From Bryobacterales bacterium (GTDB taxonomy: Bacteria; Acidobacteriota; Terriglobia; Bryobacterales; UBA6623), in contig JAPPLB010000102.1 in assembly GCA_028819575.1 (NCBI GenBank), positions 1 to 32,643 of the forward strand: a DNA stretch of 32,643 nucleotides. Reading direction: 5' to 3'. This document shows, piece after piece, positions 15,670 to 25,106 of the stretch. Every line of letters starts with the position of its first letter. Positions within the stretch are counted from its first letter, which is position 1. The notes beneath the pieces are model-generated. The model was not told the origin of the DNA. It was given only the letters and a program-made list of their open reading frames with translations, and made no database searches. Position numbers and translations under genes: made by a program.

Positions 15670-16749
15670 TCAGGCGGCTTCTGCCGACGGCGCCGCCGCG
15701 GATTTGGGCTGCGTGGTGCGTTGCTCGCGCAGACTCTCGCTGTAGCCTTTGATAAGGCCGACCGCCGTTGCAACGACCAGTGGTCCGACGACCACGCCGA
15801 TGAAGCCGAACACCTGGATTCCCCCGAACACGCCAACGAACACCAGCAGAGCGTTTAGTTGCGCCCGGCCGGCAATCAGGATGGGCCGCACCAAATTGTC
15901 GGCTCCGCTGATGATGATGAAACCCAGAATCAACAGCAAGGCGCCACGCCCCATTTGGCCGCTGAAGATGAGGCCGATCCCTGCAGGAGCCCAAACCAGC
16001 CAAGGGCCCACCACCGGGAGGAAGGCCAGGAAGCCCGAGATACATCCCCAGAACACAGCCGACGGTATGCCGATCAGCCAGAAGATGAGACCCGACAGAA
16101 AGCCTTGCATGACCGCGACCATCAAGCCACTCGAGATCGTCACTGAAATCAACTCGACGACTTCCGCCATCATGCGCTCGCGGTGCCGGGCACCCATCGG
16201 AGCGACTTCCTTCAGTATCTGCAAGACATTACGGCCGTCACGGAACAGATAGAACAGCGCCAGCACCATTACAACCAGGTCAATGATCCAGCCGGCGACG
16301 TTTCCCGCGAGGCGCGCCGACTCCTCAGCGAGAAGCGTGGCCGCTCGCTGTGACAAGTTACGCACGATGGTGTCGAAGTCACTGAGCGGGATCGGCGATT
16401 GCGCGAGATAGTTGTCGAAGAACTCCTTGGCCCGCGGGAGCACCTCGACGGTTGGCACCGTTCTCGCCACAGCGAGAGCTTCTCTGACGAAAGCCGGAAT
16501 CAGCCAGCCAAGAGGGACGAGGATCACCAGGGACACAAAACAAGCCGACGTGAACGCCGCCAGATTCGCACTCTGAATGTTGCGGCAGGCCATCCGATGT
16601 AGCGGAAACGCAAAGATGCTCAGCACTGTGGCCGAAACAAGAGCCGCCAGGAATGGTTTACTGACCAGATAGAGGCAATAGACGACCAGCCCCGACAGAC
16701 TCCACATGATGGCGCGCTGAACGAGTTCGGTGTTGGCGCGTTCCGGCAT
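15670..16749 (-). CDS. AI-2E family (PerM-type) membrane transporter
   Basis: This 359-residue polytopic inner-membrane protein has about seven or eight hydrophobic segments and a central hydrophilic region (about residues 90-150), as in the AI-2E/PerM family. Family-like blocks are the N-terminal pair of helices (VVYCLYLVSKPFLAALVSATVLSIFAFPLH), the DGRNVLQILKEVAPMGARHRERMM loop, and the late GVFGGIQVFGFIGVVVGPLVVA segment. Members export varied small molecules or ions; the substrate is not predictable here. It begins 40 bases after trkH and is co-oriented with the trk genes, so cotranscription is possible. Its stop lies about 40 bases before the rpsA promoter. Confidence 0.88.
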   Translation of the reverse strand: MPERANTELVQRAIMWSLSGLVVYCLYLVSKPFLAALVSATVLSIFAFPLHRMACRNIQSANLAAFTSACFVSLVILVPLGWLIPAFVREALAVARTVPTVEVLPRAKEFFDNYLAQSPIPLSDFDTIVRNLSQRAATLLAEESARLAGNVAGWIIDLVVMVLALFYLFRDGRNVLQILKEVAPMGARHRERMMAEVVELISVTISSGLMVAVMQGFLSGLIFWLIGIPSAVFWGCISGFLAFLPVVGPWLVWAPAGIGLIFSGQMGRGALLLILGFIIISGADNLVRPILIAGRAQLNALLVFVGVFGGIQVFGFIGVVVGPLVVATAVGLIKGYSESLREQRTTQPKSAAAPSAEAA

Positions 16750-16789
16750 CTGAGTAGAGTATTATCCTCAATTTCCGCCTGGGCGCTGC

Positions 16790-18241
16790 TTATTTACGCC
16801 AGAAAGCAGGCGTCAGAATCACCAGGACTGTGTAGAACTCGAGCCGTCCCGCGATCATGCATCCGCTCAGCACCCACTTGGCGAGCGCGGGAAGGTGAGC
16901 ATAGTTGTCGAGCGGACCGACTCCTCCGAGCCCCGGACCGATATTGAACATCGAAGCCGCTACGGCCGCAATGGACGTCAGGACATCAACGCCCATCGCC
17001 GCCAAAAACAGGCACGAGGCGAAATTCACAACAAACGCGAGGTAGATCAGGTTCAACAGGCTTTGTATTGTTCCTTCGGGGATCACGACGCCACCAAGCC
17101 GCACGGAAAAAACCCCGCGCGGCTCTACCATCCTCTTGAACTCCCGATCGACCACTTTGGACAGCAAGAGGATGCGCGCAACCTTCAGGCCTCCGGCCGT
17201 TGACCCGGTGCATCCCCCCACGAACATCAGCGCTAACAACATGAGCTGCGCCAACGGATGCCAGACCTCGAAGTCATCCGTGACGAACCCCGTGGTGGTG
17301 ATGATGGTGCTGACCTGAAACAACGAGCTTCGGAAGGCGCTTTCGATCGCGTAGCCGTGGTGGAGAACGAGAAGTACGGCAATGATGAGGGTCGAAACCA
17401 CGACCAGTAGCACGTACGAGCGGATTTCGACATCAGCCAGAAACCTTCCCGGTCTGCGCTGGATCCAAAGCCGATACTGCTGCGCGAAGCTGATGCCCGC
17501 GAGCAGCATGAAGAGAATGATCAGGTATTCGACAACAGGGCTTTCGAATCCAGCGATGCTGGACTCTCTCGTGGAAAAGCCACCGGTGCCGAGCGTCGAG
17601 AAGGTGTGGCACATCGCTTCATAAGCATCCATGCCCGCCAGCCGCAGCACAAAATACAGAACGAGCGTCAGGCTGAAGTAGATCTTCCCCAAGGAGCGTG
17701 CCGTCTCGGCGATTCGAGGTTTGAGCTTCTCGGACGTGGCGCCCGAGAACTCGGCTCGATACAGATGCATGCCGCCGTGCCCCACCAGGGGCAAGATGGC
17801 AATGCCCAACAGGACGATCCCCATTCCGCCCAGCCAGTGAGAGAAGCAACGCCAAAGCTGCAGGGTCGGCGTCAACGCTTCTATGTCTCCAAGCACGGTC
17901 GCCCCGGTCGTCGTGAATCCCGAAGTCGACTCGAACACGGCGTCGGTGAACGTTTCGAAGTTTGGGGAAAACAGGAAAGGGAGACTCCCGAAAAAGGAGA
18001 CACATACCCAGACCGCTACGACGAGCAGCAAACCTTCGCGCTGACTCAACTCGCGCTCAGGCCGTGGCGAGAAGATGAACAGAACCGCTCCGGCGCTCGC
18101 TGTCGTACACAATGCCCAAGCCATTGTCATGGCGTCGGGCGCTCCCGACAACAGACCGTACGTTAGTGGAAGCAGCATCGCGCCCGCGAATGCGAGCAGG
18201 AACTGACCGAGAACATAGGTTATCGCTGAACGGTGGATCAA
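16790..18241 (-). CDS. trkH: Trk potassium uptake protein, membrane subunit
   Basis: TrkH is the K+-translocating subunit of the Trk system. The 483 residues match the family. The four pore-loop repeats that form the selectivity filter are visible in order: STSGFTTTGATV, FSTLGTGGFST, ITTTGFVTDD and MFNIGPGLGGVG. The supporting blocks WLGGMGIV and GGCTGSTAGGLKVARI are also present. Its start overlaps the trkA stop by four bases (ATGA), so the two are translationally coupled. TrkA gates the channel in response to nucleotides. Confidence 0.96.
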   Translation of the reverse strand: MIHRSAITYVLGQFLLAFAGAMLLPLTYGLLSGAPDAMTMAWALCTTASAGAVLFIFSPRPERELSQREGLLLVVAVWVCVSFFGSLPFLFSPNFETFTDAVFESTSGFTTTGATVLGDIEALTPTLQLWRCFSHWLGGMGIVLLGIAILPLVGHGGMHLYRAEFSGATSEKLKPRIAETARSLGKIYFSLTLVLYFVLRLAGMDAYEAMCHTFSTLGTGGFSTRESSIAGFESPVVEYLIILFMLLAGISFAQQYRLWIQRRPGRFLADVEIRSYVLLVVVSTLIIAVLLVLHHGYAIESAFRSSLFQVSTIITTTGFVTDDFEVWHPLAQLMLLALMFVGGCTGSTAGGLKVARILLLSKVVDREFKRMVEPRGVFSVRLGGVVIPEGTIQSLLNLIYLAFVVNFASCLFLAAMGVDVLTSIAAVAASMFNIGPGLGGVGPLDNYAHLPALAKWVLSGCMIAGRLEFYTVLVILTPAFWRK

Positions 18242-19620
18242 CCGACTTTCCTATGGCGTTTGGGCTCAGCGAGGAAGGCCCTCTCCAGTTCGGGAACCAC
18301 ACTTTCCAGCGTGAAGAAGATGACACGGTCGCCGGCCTGAATCGTAGCTTCACCACGGGGAACGATGACTTGACCCGTCGGACGGGCGATCGCGCCGACG
18401 ATGGCGCCTCGAGGAAAACGAATGTGGCGCAACTGCTTGCCCACGTACTTCGAGCGCTGTGCGGCGATCAACTCGATCGCCTCGGCCTCTTCCTCGCGGA
18501 ATGTCGTGACGGACAAGACGCGCCCTTTACGCACAAACTGCAGCGCGCGGTCGACCGCCTCGAGCCGTGGGCTGACTGACGTATTGATGCCGAGCCGCTG
18601 CACCATAGGCAGGTAATTGAGCCGATTGATCAGAGGAACCACCTTCTTGGCTCCCAAACGGCGAGCGAGGAGCGAGGCAATGATGTTGTCCTCGTCGTGA
18701 TTGCTCAAGGCCAGGAACGCGTCCACGCCTTCGATGTTCTCTTCTTCGAGCGTCGTCTGATCGGTGCCGTCGCCATGAATGACGACGGTCTTTTTGAGGA
18801 TCGTCGAGATCTTTTCGCATCGCGCCGCGTCTTGCTCGAAGAGCTTGACGTTGACGCCTTTCTTCTCAAGCACCTCCGCCACGCCGATCCCGAGTTGCTT
18901 GCCTCCGACAACAAAGACGCGTGAGATCGATTCTCTGTGCTCCAGTCCCATGAAGCGGAGCACATCGGTCAGGTTCTGCTGCGTGGCCATGATGTAGATG
19001 TGATCCCCGGTCCGGAGGAGCTCCTCTCCGTGGGGAATGATCACCTGTTGGCCGCGAAAGATCAGAGCGATCAATGAATCCTTGGGTGGCCCAGCTTGAT
19101 CCAGTTGTTCGAGGGTTTTCCCGTTGAACCAACTATCGGCATCAACGTTCATCCCGAAGAGCTTCACGGCTCCGCCTGCAAAATCGTAAATGTCGGAGAC
19201 GCCGGGAACACCCACCACGCGCATGATGCGCTCGGCGATGCTGCTTTCCGGGTGGATGATCAAGTCGATCTTGAGACCGACCTGTTCGCTGACGCGGCGC
19301 CAGTGCTCGACTTCGTGGGTGCGAAGGCGTGCAATCTTGACAAGGTGTCCGGCCTCGGCCTGCGCGATCACGCAGGCCAGTAGATTGGACTCATCCGAGT
19401 TCGTTGCCGCAATGAACATATCGGCTTCGCCCAGACCGGCTCTCCGCAAGGTTGACACGCGGGAGGCATTGCCCTGCACGATCTTGGCGTCGAGCAGGTC
19501 CTGCAACTGCTCGCTGCGGTTCTTGTTCTCTTCGACAACGACAACTTCGTTACCCTCGCGCGCCAGTCGGCGTGCGATCAGCATGGCGACTTGACCACCG
19601 CCTGCAATGATGACTTTCAT
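18238..19620 (-). CDS. trkA: Trk system NAD-binding regulatory subunit
   Basis: TrkA is the cytoplasmic gating ring of the Trk K+ channel. The 460 residues contain two RCK units, each a Rossmann fold followed by a TrkA-C domain. The first nucleotide-binding loop is IIAGGGQVAMLIARRL at residues 4-19. The second is VFVVGGKQLGIGVAEVL at about 235-251, a weaker match because the first glycines are altered. TrkA-C segments include IALIFRGQQVIIPHGEELLRTGD and AIVGAIARPTGQVIVPRGE. Coupled with trkH downstream. No convincing promoter is visible in the short gap before it. Confidence 0.95.
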   Translation of the reverse strand: MKVIIAGGGQVAMLIARRLAREGNEVVVVEENKNRSEQLQDLLDAKIVQGNASRVSTLRRAGLGEADMFIAATNSDESNLLACVIAQAEAGHLVKIARLRTHEVEHWRRVSEQVGLKIDLIIHPESSIAERIMRVVGVPGVSDIYDFAGGAVKLFGMNVDADSWFNGKTLEQLDQAGPPKDSLIALIFRGQQVIIPHGEELLRTGDHIYIMATQQNLTDVLRFMGLEHRESISRVFVVGGKQLGIGVAEVLEKKGVNVKLFEQDAARCEKISTILKKTVVIHGDGTDQTTLEEENIEGVDAFLALSNHDEDNIIASLLARRLGAKKVVPLINRLNYLPMVQRLGINTSVSPRLEAVDRALQFVRKGRVLSVTTFREEEAEAIELIAAQRSKYVGKQLRHIRFPRGAIVGAIARPTGQVIVPRGEATIQAGDRVIFFTLESVVPELERAFLAEPKRHRKVG

Positions 19621-19705
19621 TGGATGACGATTACCTGACTACGAGACTAGCACGGGCTCCAATCACGAAAACGGGTTCTTTCGGGAGTGCGGAAAACATG
19701 TAGGA

Positions 19706-21007
19706 TCAACCCTTTAAAAGCGCTTCGTTCAGAAACGCTTCACAACGGCTTGCGGCGGCAAGAACGAGGTCCTCACTGTCTTTCGGCCCCACGATCTGGC
19801 AGCCCAATGGTAAGCCGTTCGCCGTACGTCCGAACGGCAGCGACAGAGCGGGTAAGCCCATCGCCGTGATTGGCGCGTTACACCGAGGGTCTCCCGTGGA
19901 CGCCAGCCCTGGGGGGGCCGCTCCCGGCGCGGCGGGGATCAACCAGAGTGCTCCATCTCTTGTTGATTCCTCAAACTCGTTACTGGCTGCGGCGACCGTA
20001 TCCAACGCTTGGCCGTAGACTTCGTCGGGCAATGCGAGCCCGTCTTCAACGAGCGCGGCCAGCTTCGTGCCGATCGCCTCAGCATGCTCCAAATATCGCT
20101 CGCGGTTCTCTCTCGCACCCTCGTAGTTGTTGATCGTCCGAGCGGCTCGCAACAGACCACGGAAGTTCTCGGCCAAAGACCGCTGCTCAATCTGTACACC
20201 CGCCGTGCGCAGCCGTTCGAGCAACAATCCAAACTCCCTTTCCATCTCAGGCTCCAAGCCGTCTTCGATGGGCCAGGGGACATTGATAAACCTCAGCGGC
20301 TCGCTCCGAGTCTCGTCCCTCGTATCGCCACGGGTCGCCGACCAGAGTAGAGCCATGTCGGCAACCGTCCTGGTGAAGAATCCCGCATGGTCGAGACTCT
20401 TCGCGAACGCCATGACCCCCCCCAACGGCAAGCGGTTGAATGTTGGCTTGAAGCCCACCACGCCGCAGAACGAAGCCGGCCGTAGTACTGACCCCATCGT
20501 CTGACTACCGATGGAGAACGGCACCATCCCCGCGGCGACAGCGGCCGCCGACCCGCTGGACGAACCTCCGGGTGTGTGTGCCGTGTTGTGCGGATTCCGG
20601 GTCGGCCCTGGATCGAAGTAGGCATAGGCCGTCGTATGTGTCTTGCCCAACACGATCGCTCCCGCTGCCCGCAGTTGCTGGACAAGCGCCGCATCCTCCG
20701 CGGGGACACGGCCCTTGTGTAGCGGCGAGCCCCACTCCGTCGGCATCCCCGCAGTGTCGAAGATATCCTTCACTCCGAACGGGAAGCCATGCAGTGGCCC
20801 GCGGGGGCCCTTCCGAGCGAACTCGTGATCGAGTTTCCTTGCCTCCCTGAGCGCCTCGTCGCGCGCAACGTAAGACCAGGCCTCGATGCGCTTGTCTTCC
20901 GATTCGATACGGTCCAGGCAATCATCGATCAGATCGGCTGCCGCCAGATCGCCGGCCTTCAGCCGAAGGCGCAGGTTCGACAGGGATTCCTCGGTGAATA
21001 CAGGCAT
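19706..21007 (-). CDS. Amidase (amidase-signature family)
   Basis: This 433-residue hydrolase of the amidase-signature family cleaves C-N amide bonds by a Ser-cisSer-Lys triad. The lysine is in FGVKDIFDTAG. The signature block reads TPGGSSSGSAAAVAAGMVPFSIGSQTMGS, in which the GGSSSGS cis-serine and the final nucleophile serine in TMGS are kept, and PASFCGVVGFKPT follows. Family-typical DPRCNAPITAMGLPALSLPFG is near the C-terminus. There is no signal peptide, so it acts in the cytoplasm. It is the last gene of a tight cluster with the tricarboxylate-type transporter, 20 bases after the TPR gene. This suggests it hydrolyses an amide-containing compound imported by that transporter, but the substrate is unknown. 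Confidence 0.9.
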   Translation of the reverse strand: MPVFTEESLSNLRLRLKAGDLAAADLIDDCLDRIESEDKRIEAWSYVARDEALREARKLDHEFARKGPRGPLHGFPFGVKDIFDTAGMPTEWGSPLHKGRVPAEDAALVQQLRAAGAIVLGKTHTTAYAYFDPGPTRNPHNTAHTPGGSSSGSAAAVAAGMVPFSIGSQTMGSVLRPASFCGVVGFKPTFNRLPLGGVMAFAKSLDHAGFFTRTVADMALLWSATRGDTRDETRSEPLRFINVPWPIEDGLEPEMEREFGLLLERLRTAGVQIEQRSLAENFRGLLRAARTINNYEGARENRERYLEHAEAIGTKLAALVEDGLALPDEVYGQALDTVAAASNEFEESTRDGALWLIPAAPGAAPPGLASTGDPRCNAPITAMGLPALSLPFGRTANGLPLGCQIVGPKDSEDLVLAAASRCEAFLNEALLKG

Positions 21008-21027
21008 GAGAGGTTGAACCCCCTGGT

Positions 21028-22041
21028 TTAGGGTTGGCTTGAGGTCGCGCGAGACTCCGCATCTGCCGGCTTTCCAGTTGCCGCCTGAGTCTTCAGACGG
21101 GCCAGGGTTTTGAGAGTCAGCGCCGCTCGCTCTGAATCGGGATGGCGGGCTATGTAGTCTTCCAGCTCGCGAATGGCTGCGGCCACTTTGCCTTGACGGC
21201 TGTAGATCTCCGCCAATGTCACCTGCGGAAGGCTGAAGTGGCCGGGATCGATCCCCTTGGCTGTTTGAAGATACTTGATCGCCTGCGCGTTGCTGCCCAG
21301 GAAAAAGTGGTTGAGACCGAGTTGGGAATTGGCAAGCGCGTCGTCGGGCCGCAGAGTTACCGCGTAGCGATTGTATCCAAGTGCTTCGCTATGGCGTCCC
21401 AGCGCGAGTAGGGCCGCACCCATGTTGACGACAGGGCCGAAGGCGTCCGATTGAAGATCCAAGGCCTCGCGGAAATAGGCCTCTGCTTGGGCGTGTTCGC
21501 CATTTTGATACGCGATGGTCCCCAGTTGATTCCAGGCATCAACGAACTGCGGCGACATCTCAACGGCCTTTTTCAGATGCGCCACGGCACCCTTGACGTC
21601 GTGCTTCTCAAGTCGCTGGTTGGCTTTGACAAACTCTGTGCGCGCGTGTCTCGAAACCGAGAGTTCTCGCACGGAGACCGTGTGGTTTTCCATCGTCTGC
21701 CGCTCCCGCGCCTGTTTTGACTGCTTCACGACAATGGTGATCTCGACGCGATTCTTTTTGTCCGCGAAGCTGGGAGTGACCTCGACCGAGCGGCGTTGCT
21801 CACCCCACTTCGGGTGAAACACGATGAGCGCGTAGCCGCCGGGTTTGATTTTCTTGAAGCGGAAACGGCCCTTGAGGTCGCTTAGTGTTTGTGTGTGGAA
21901 AGGCCGATCGGCCGACTGCAGGCCGACCCAGGCCGACCGCAGCGGTGGAACGATCCGGCCCCTCAATTCCAGGTCGCCTGCGGCAACCGGAGCGGGAGTG
22001 GCCCCCAGGACAATCAGAGTCGAAAGAAGCCAGGTTCGCAT
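21028..22041 (-). CDS. Secreted TPR protein with N-terminal carboxypeptidase-regulatory-like domain
   Basis: This 337-residue protein begins with a clear signal peptide (MRTWLLSTLIVLGATPAPVAAG). Residues about 23-105 form a beta-sandwich domain of the carboxypeptidase-regulatory-like kind, with the typical TLSDLKGRFRFKKIKPGGYALIV. Residues about 125-315 contain several TPR units, for example PQFVDAWNQLGTIAYQNGEHAQAEAYFREAL and DALANSQLGLNHFFLGSNAQAIKYLQTAK. It lies between tctA (3-base gap) and the amidase gene (20-base gap), so it belongs to the transporter transcript. A periplasmic binding or scaffolding role is inference. Confidence 0.85.
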   Translation of the reverse strand: MRTWLLSTLIVLGATPAPVAAGDLELRGRIVPPLRSAWVGLQSADRPFHTQTLSDLKGRFRFKKIKPGGYALIVFHPKWGEQRRSVEVTPSFADKKNRVEITIVVKQSKQARERQTMENHTVSVRELSVSRHARTEFVKANQRLEKHDVKGAVAHLKKAVEMSPQFVDAWNQLGTIAYQNGEHAQAEAYFREALDLQSDAFGPVVNMGAALLALGRHSEALGYNRYAVTLRPDDALANSQLGLNHFFLGSNAQAIKYLQTAKGIDPGHFSLPQVTLAEIYSRQGKVAAAIRELEDYIARHPDSERAALTLKTLARLKTQAATGKPADAESRATSSQP

Positions 22042-22044
22042 CGG

Positions 22045-23523
22045 TTACCCTGCCCGCCGCTTCTTCAAGAGTGGAAGTAGAAGGCTCAGGATGGTGGCCA
22101 CCATGAAGAAGACGACGATGGAACTGCTGGTCAAAGTGCCCAGCCAATCACCGCGGCTGAGGATCAGTGCGCGCCGCAGGTTTGATTCCATCATAGGTCC
22201 CAGGATCAGCCCCAACACGAGGGGTCCCAACGGCACATCCGCTTTGCGTAACAGGAAACCGACGACCCCGGCCACGAACATCGCCCAGACGTCGACAACC
22301 GCGTTGTTCAGCGCATACGACCCGATCGCACCGAACATCACGATGCCTGCCCAGAGCCAGGGGCTGGGAATCCGCAGGGCGCGCGCCAGAGGCTTCGCTC
22401 CGAGCAGACCCACCACCATCATCACCACCGAGGCGAAAGCCATCAGAAACACGATGCTGAAAACGAAAGCGCGATGGTCGCGAAACAGTAACGGTCCCGG
22501 CTGGATGCCGTGAATCAGCAACGCGCCGATCAGTACCGCCGAGACGGCATCTCCCGGGATGCCCAGCGTCAACATGGTCGTCATCGCGCCGCCGATAGCT
22601 CCATTGCACGAGGAGCAACTGGCCGCCAGTCCTTCCAACGATCCCTTGCCGAATGCCTCTTTGTTACGCGACAAACGGCGGGCTTGTTCCCAGGCGATCA
22701 CCGAACCGATATCGCCGCCCGCTGCAGGTACAGCTCCGACGAAGGTGCCAATGCCTGCGCCGGTAAACGTCGAAGGCAACATCCGCTTCCATTCCATCCA
22801 CGCAGGCCAGATGCGGCCCAGTTTGGACGGCGCTTGGTCGAGCTTGCCCCAGCGGTCTGAAATCTGAATCAGCACTTCTGCCAATCCGAACAAACCGATC
22901 ATCACGGGCACGAACGAGATGCCGTCCAGAAATTCAGATTGGCCGAAGGTGTAGCGAGGGTAGGCGGTCATCGGATCGAGGCCGACCGTCGCGATCCCCA
23001 GTCCCAGCATGCCGGCCAACATGCCCTTGATGACACGCTCTCCGGATACCCCGGCCATCAGGCTGATACCGAATAACGCCAACCCGAAGTACTCCGCCGG
23101 ACCGAACCGCAGCGCGAAGCTTGCGATGGGGAATGCCGCCACCGCGAGGAAGAAGATGCTCGTAAGCTGCCCGACGGCCGAGAGCAGAGCATTGATGCCG
23201 AGGGCCAGCCCGGCCTGCCCTTTCTGCGACAGAGCGTAACCGTCCCACGACGTCGCGATCGAAGCAGGCGTTCCCGGGACGTTGATGAGAATCGCGGGGA
23301 TGCCGCCCGCCGGGATCGCTCCGCAGTAGATCCCGAGTAGCATCGCCAGGCCCTGCTCGGCGGATACCCAGAACGTGAGCGGGGTCAGAACCGCTACGCC
23401 CATGGTCGCGGTCAGGCCCGGCAGGGAGCCGAATACAGCGCCCAGCACGACACCTACTGCGAGAAACAACAGGACTTCCCACTGCAGCACGGCCGTCAAT
23501 CCTGCGAGTAGATCCGCCGTCAT
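22045..23523 (-). CDS. tctA: Tripartite tricarboxylate transporter, large permease subunit (TctA family)
   Basis: This 492-residue inner-membrane permease has about 11-12 hydrophobic segments. Hallmark TctA blocks are GVVLGAVFGSLPGLTATMGVAVLTPLTF near the N-terminus, GIYCGAIPAGGIPAILINVPGTPASIAT, GTFVGAVPAAGGDIGSVIAWEQARR and MTTMLTLGIPGDAVSAVLIGALLIHGIQPGP. The frame is open 56 codons further upstream, but MTADLLAGL at 23523 is the better start because it lies just after the tctB stop. It works with TctB and the binding protein TctC in ion-gradient-driven uptake of carboxylates or related acids. Confidence 0.95.
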   Translation of the reverse strand: MTADLLAGLTAVLQWEVLLFLAVGVVLGAVFGSLPGLTATMGVAVLTPLTFWVSAEQGLAMLLGIYCGAIPAGGIPAILINVPGTPASIATSWDGYALSQKGQAGLALGINALLSAVGQLTSIFFLAVAAFPIASFALRFGPAEYFGLALFGISLMAGVSGERVIKGMLAGMLGLGIATVGLDPMTAYPRYTFGQSEFLDGISFVPVMIGLFGLAEVLIQISDRWGKLDQAPSKLGRIWPAWMEWKRMLPSTFTGAGIGTFVGAVPAAGGDIGSVIAWEQARRLSRNKEAFGKGSLEGLAASCSSCNGAIGGAMTTMLTLGIPGDAVSAVLIGALLIHGIQPGPLLFRDHRAFVFSIVFLMAFASVVMMVVGLLGAKPLARALRIPSPWLWAGIVMFGAIGSYALNNAVVDVWAMFVAGVVGFLLRKADVPLGPLVLGLILGPMMESNLRRALILSRGDWLGTLTSSSIVVFFMVATILSLLLPLLKKRRAG

Positions 23524-23531
23524 CTCCGCAT

Positions 23532-23978
23532 TTACTCCAGCGACACCCGCAGCCCGTATTGGAAGGCGGCCGCGATGGCCGCGGTCAGCACGGCGGCGAC
23601 CGTAAGGCTTGCTCGCCACGACTGCACAAGGAATCGCAAGAACAGGACCAGGAAAACGAAGGTTCGCAGCGTGAAGAACCCCGTGCCCCACAGCAGGAGA
23701 TAAACGAACGTCAGCCCGACAACCCCGCCGATCACTCGCCCGTGCGACAGCACGAAAGCGCTCGCCGAAGACCCTCGCAATGCTTTCAGGAGCAACGCGG
23801 AACTCAGCAGGACCGTCACCAGACCGATGATGCGCGGAAAGAAACCGGCGCCGGGAAGCCCCCCGGAATCAGCCGGAAGGGCCGTCGCGCTCACGGTCAG
23901 GTAGACCCCCAGCACCAGGAAAAGACCTCCGACAACCAAGTCCGTCCGACTTCTCACCCTGCTTTCAGGTCGGCTCAT
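23532..23978 (-). CDS. tctB: Tripartite tricarboxylate transporter, small permease subunit (TctB family)
   Basis: This 148-residue protein has four predicted membrane helices and the usual weakly conserved TctB pattern: an N-terminal helix (DLVVGGLFLVLGVYLTVSA), a GLPGAGFFPRIIGLVTVLLSSALLL block, and a C-terminal pair of helices. It sits between tctC (4-base gap) and tctA (8-base gap), the canonical order, which supports the call more strongly than the sequence alone. Confidence 0.9.
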   Translation of the reverse strand: MSRPESRVRSRTDLVVGGLFLVLGVYLTVSATALPADSGGLPGAGFFPRIIGLVTVLLSSALLLKALRGSSASAFVLSHGRVIGGVVGLTFVYLLLWGTGFFTLRTFVFLVLFLRFLVQSWRASLTVAAVLTAAIAAAFQYGLRVSLE

Positions 23979-23982
23979 GCGG

Positions 23983-24975
23983 TTAGCGCTCCAGAGTCAG
24001 CAGCCGCGGGATTTCGCGTCCAAAGAACGCCGCCTCCTGGAGCGCGAATTCCCGAAACTCCTTGCGGCCCATGAACACTGCCTCCATGCCGCGCTCCCTG
24101 CACAGCCGCGCCCACTCGGACGACGCGAAGCCTTTCCGGAACGCCTTCTCGAGCCGCTCCAGGATGGCGTCCGGAACACCCGCGGGAGCAAAAAAACCGC
24201 TCCAGGCCGGCGCGCCGAAGTCGTAGCCCAGTTCATAGCTCGTCGGCGTTTCAGGATACAGTTGCGACCGCGACTCATCCAGCACGGCCAACGCTTTCAG
24301 TCGGCCCGCCTTGACATTGGCAATGGCCTCCCCAGTGCCGGCGATCACCGCGTCCACGTGTCCGCCCAGCAATGAAGCCAACGATCGCGACGTGCCGCCG
24401 TACGGCACATACGTGACACGGATATCCGCCGCCTGCTCCATCAACAGCGCGTTGAAGTGCCAGATCGACCCGGTGCCGGAGTGGGCCAGGATCAGCCCCC
24501 CTCGCTGCTTCCCGGCCGCCGCGATGAAGCCCCCGAACGAGTTCCAAGGCGCGTCTTCACGGACGACGAGAACTGCGGGCGTCTTCGAGACAAGACAGAT
24601 CAGGCCCATGTTGTCGGGCCCGACATCGGCGTAACCTAGAGTACGGACGATTGCGATTTCGATCGATGCGTGGCCCAGCGTATATCCGTCAGGCGCACGG
24701 CGCGCTACGTAGGAGAAGGCCAGTGCTCCGCTCGCGCCGGGTTTGTTCTCACAGACGACCGGCACGCCCAGATCCTTTTCGATCAGGCTGCCCATGAACC
24801 GCGAGACGGTATCGGAGATCCCGCCCGGAGAAGCCTGCACGATCAGTTTCAGTTCCTTCGAGGGGTAGGGACCGTCCCCGTGGCTGCACGACACGGCGAA
24901 GAGCAGGACCGCGGCGGCCAGGGCCTGCACCGCAAAACGCCTCTTCGTTCCCTGTCCGAGCATCCTCGACAGCAT
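23983..24975 (-). CDS. tctC: Tripartite tricarboxylate transporter substrate-binding protein (TctC/Bug family)
   Basis: This periplasmic solute receptor has a lipoprotein-like leader ending in LLFAVSC (lipobox-like, weak). The Bug-family fold shows the expected blocks: YPSKELKLIVQASPGGISDTVSRF, VVCENKPGASGALAFSYVARRAPDGYTLG, HSGTGSIWHFNALLMEQAADIRVTYVPYGGTSRSLASLLGGHVDAVIAG and the late APAGVPDAILERLEKAFRKG. The chosen start is ATG 24975; ATG 24963 is equally possible, and the longer frame back to 25251 looks non-coding. Bug proteins bind diverse acids, amides and aromatic acids, so substrate identity is open. First gene of the cluster ending with the amidase. Confidence 0.93.
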   Translation of the reverse strand: MLSRMLGQGTKRRFAVQALAAAVLLFAVSCSHGDGPYPSKELKLIVQASPGGISDTVSRFMGSLIEKDLGVPVVCENKPGASGALAFSYVARRAPDGYTLGHASIEIAIVRTLGYADVGPDNMGLICLVSKTPAVLVVREDAPWNSFGGFIAAAGKQRGGLILAHSGTGSIWHFNALLMEQAADIRVTYVPYGGTSRSLASLLGGHVDAVIAGTGEAIANVKAGRLKALAVLDESRSQLYPETPTSYELGYDFGAPAWSGFFAPAGVPDAILERLEKAFRKGFASSEWARLCRERGMEAVFMGRKEFREFALQEAAFFGREIPRLLTLER

Positions 24976-25106
24976 AGTCGAGTCGAGTCCGGGTCTCAAG
25001 TTTGCCGAGGCGGTGGATCGCGATGAGTAGTCGGGCCGGAGACGCTCGTCGTCAGTCGGAAGAGGAAGACGCTGTGTGCTGCGCCTTCTTTGGTGTCCGA
25101 GTAGTG

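Noticed and set aside
23524..23691. A 56-residue N-terminal extension of TctA
   Set aside because: It overlaps the tctB coding region and is an out-of-frame shadow of it; the start just after the tctB stop fits the family.
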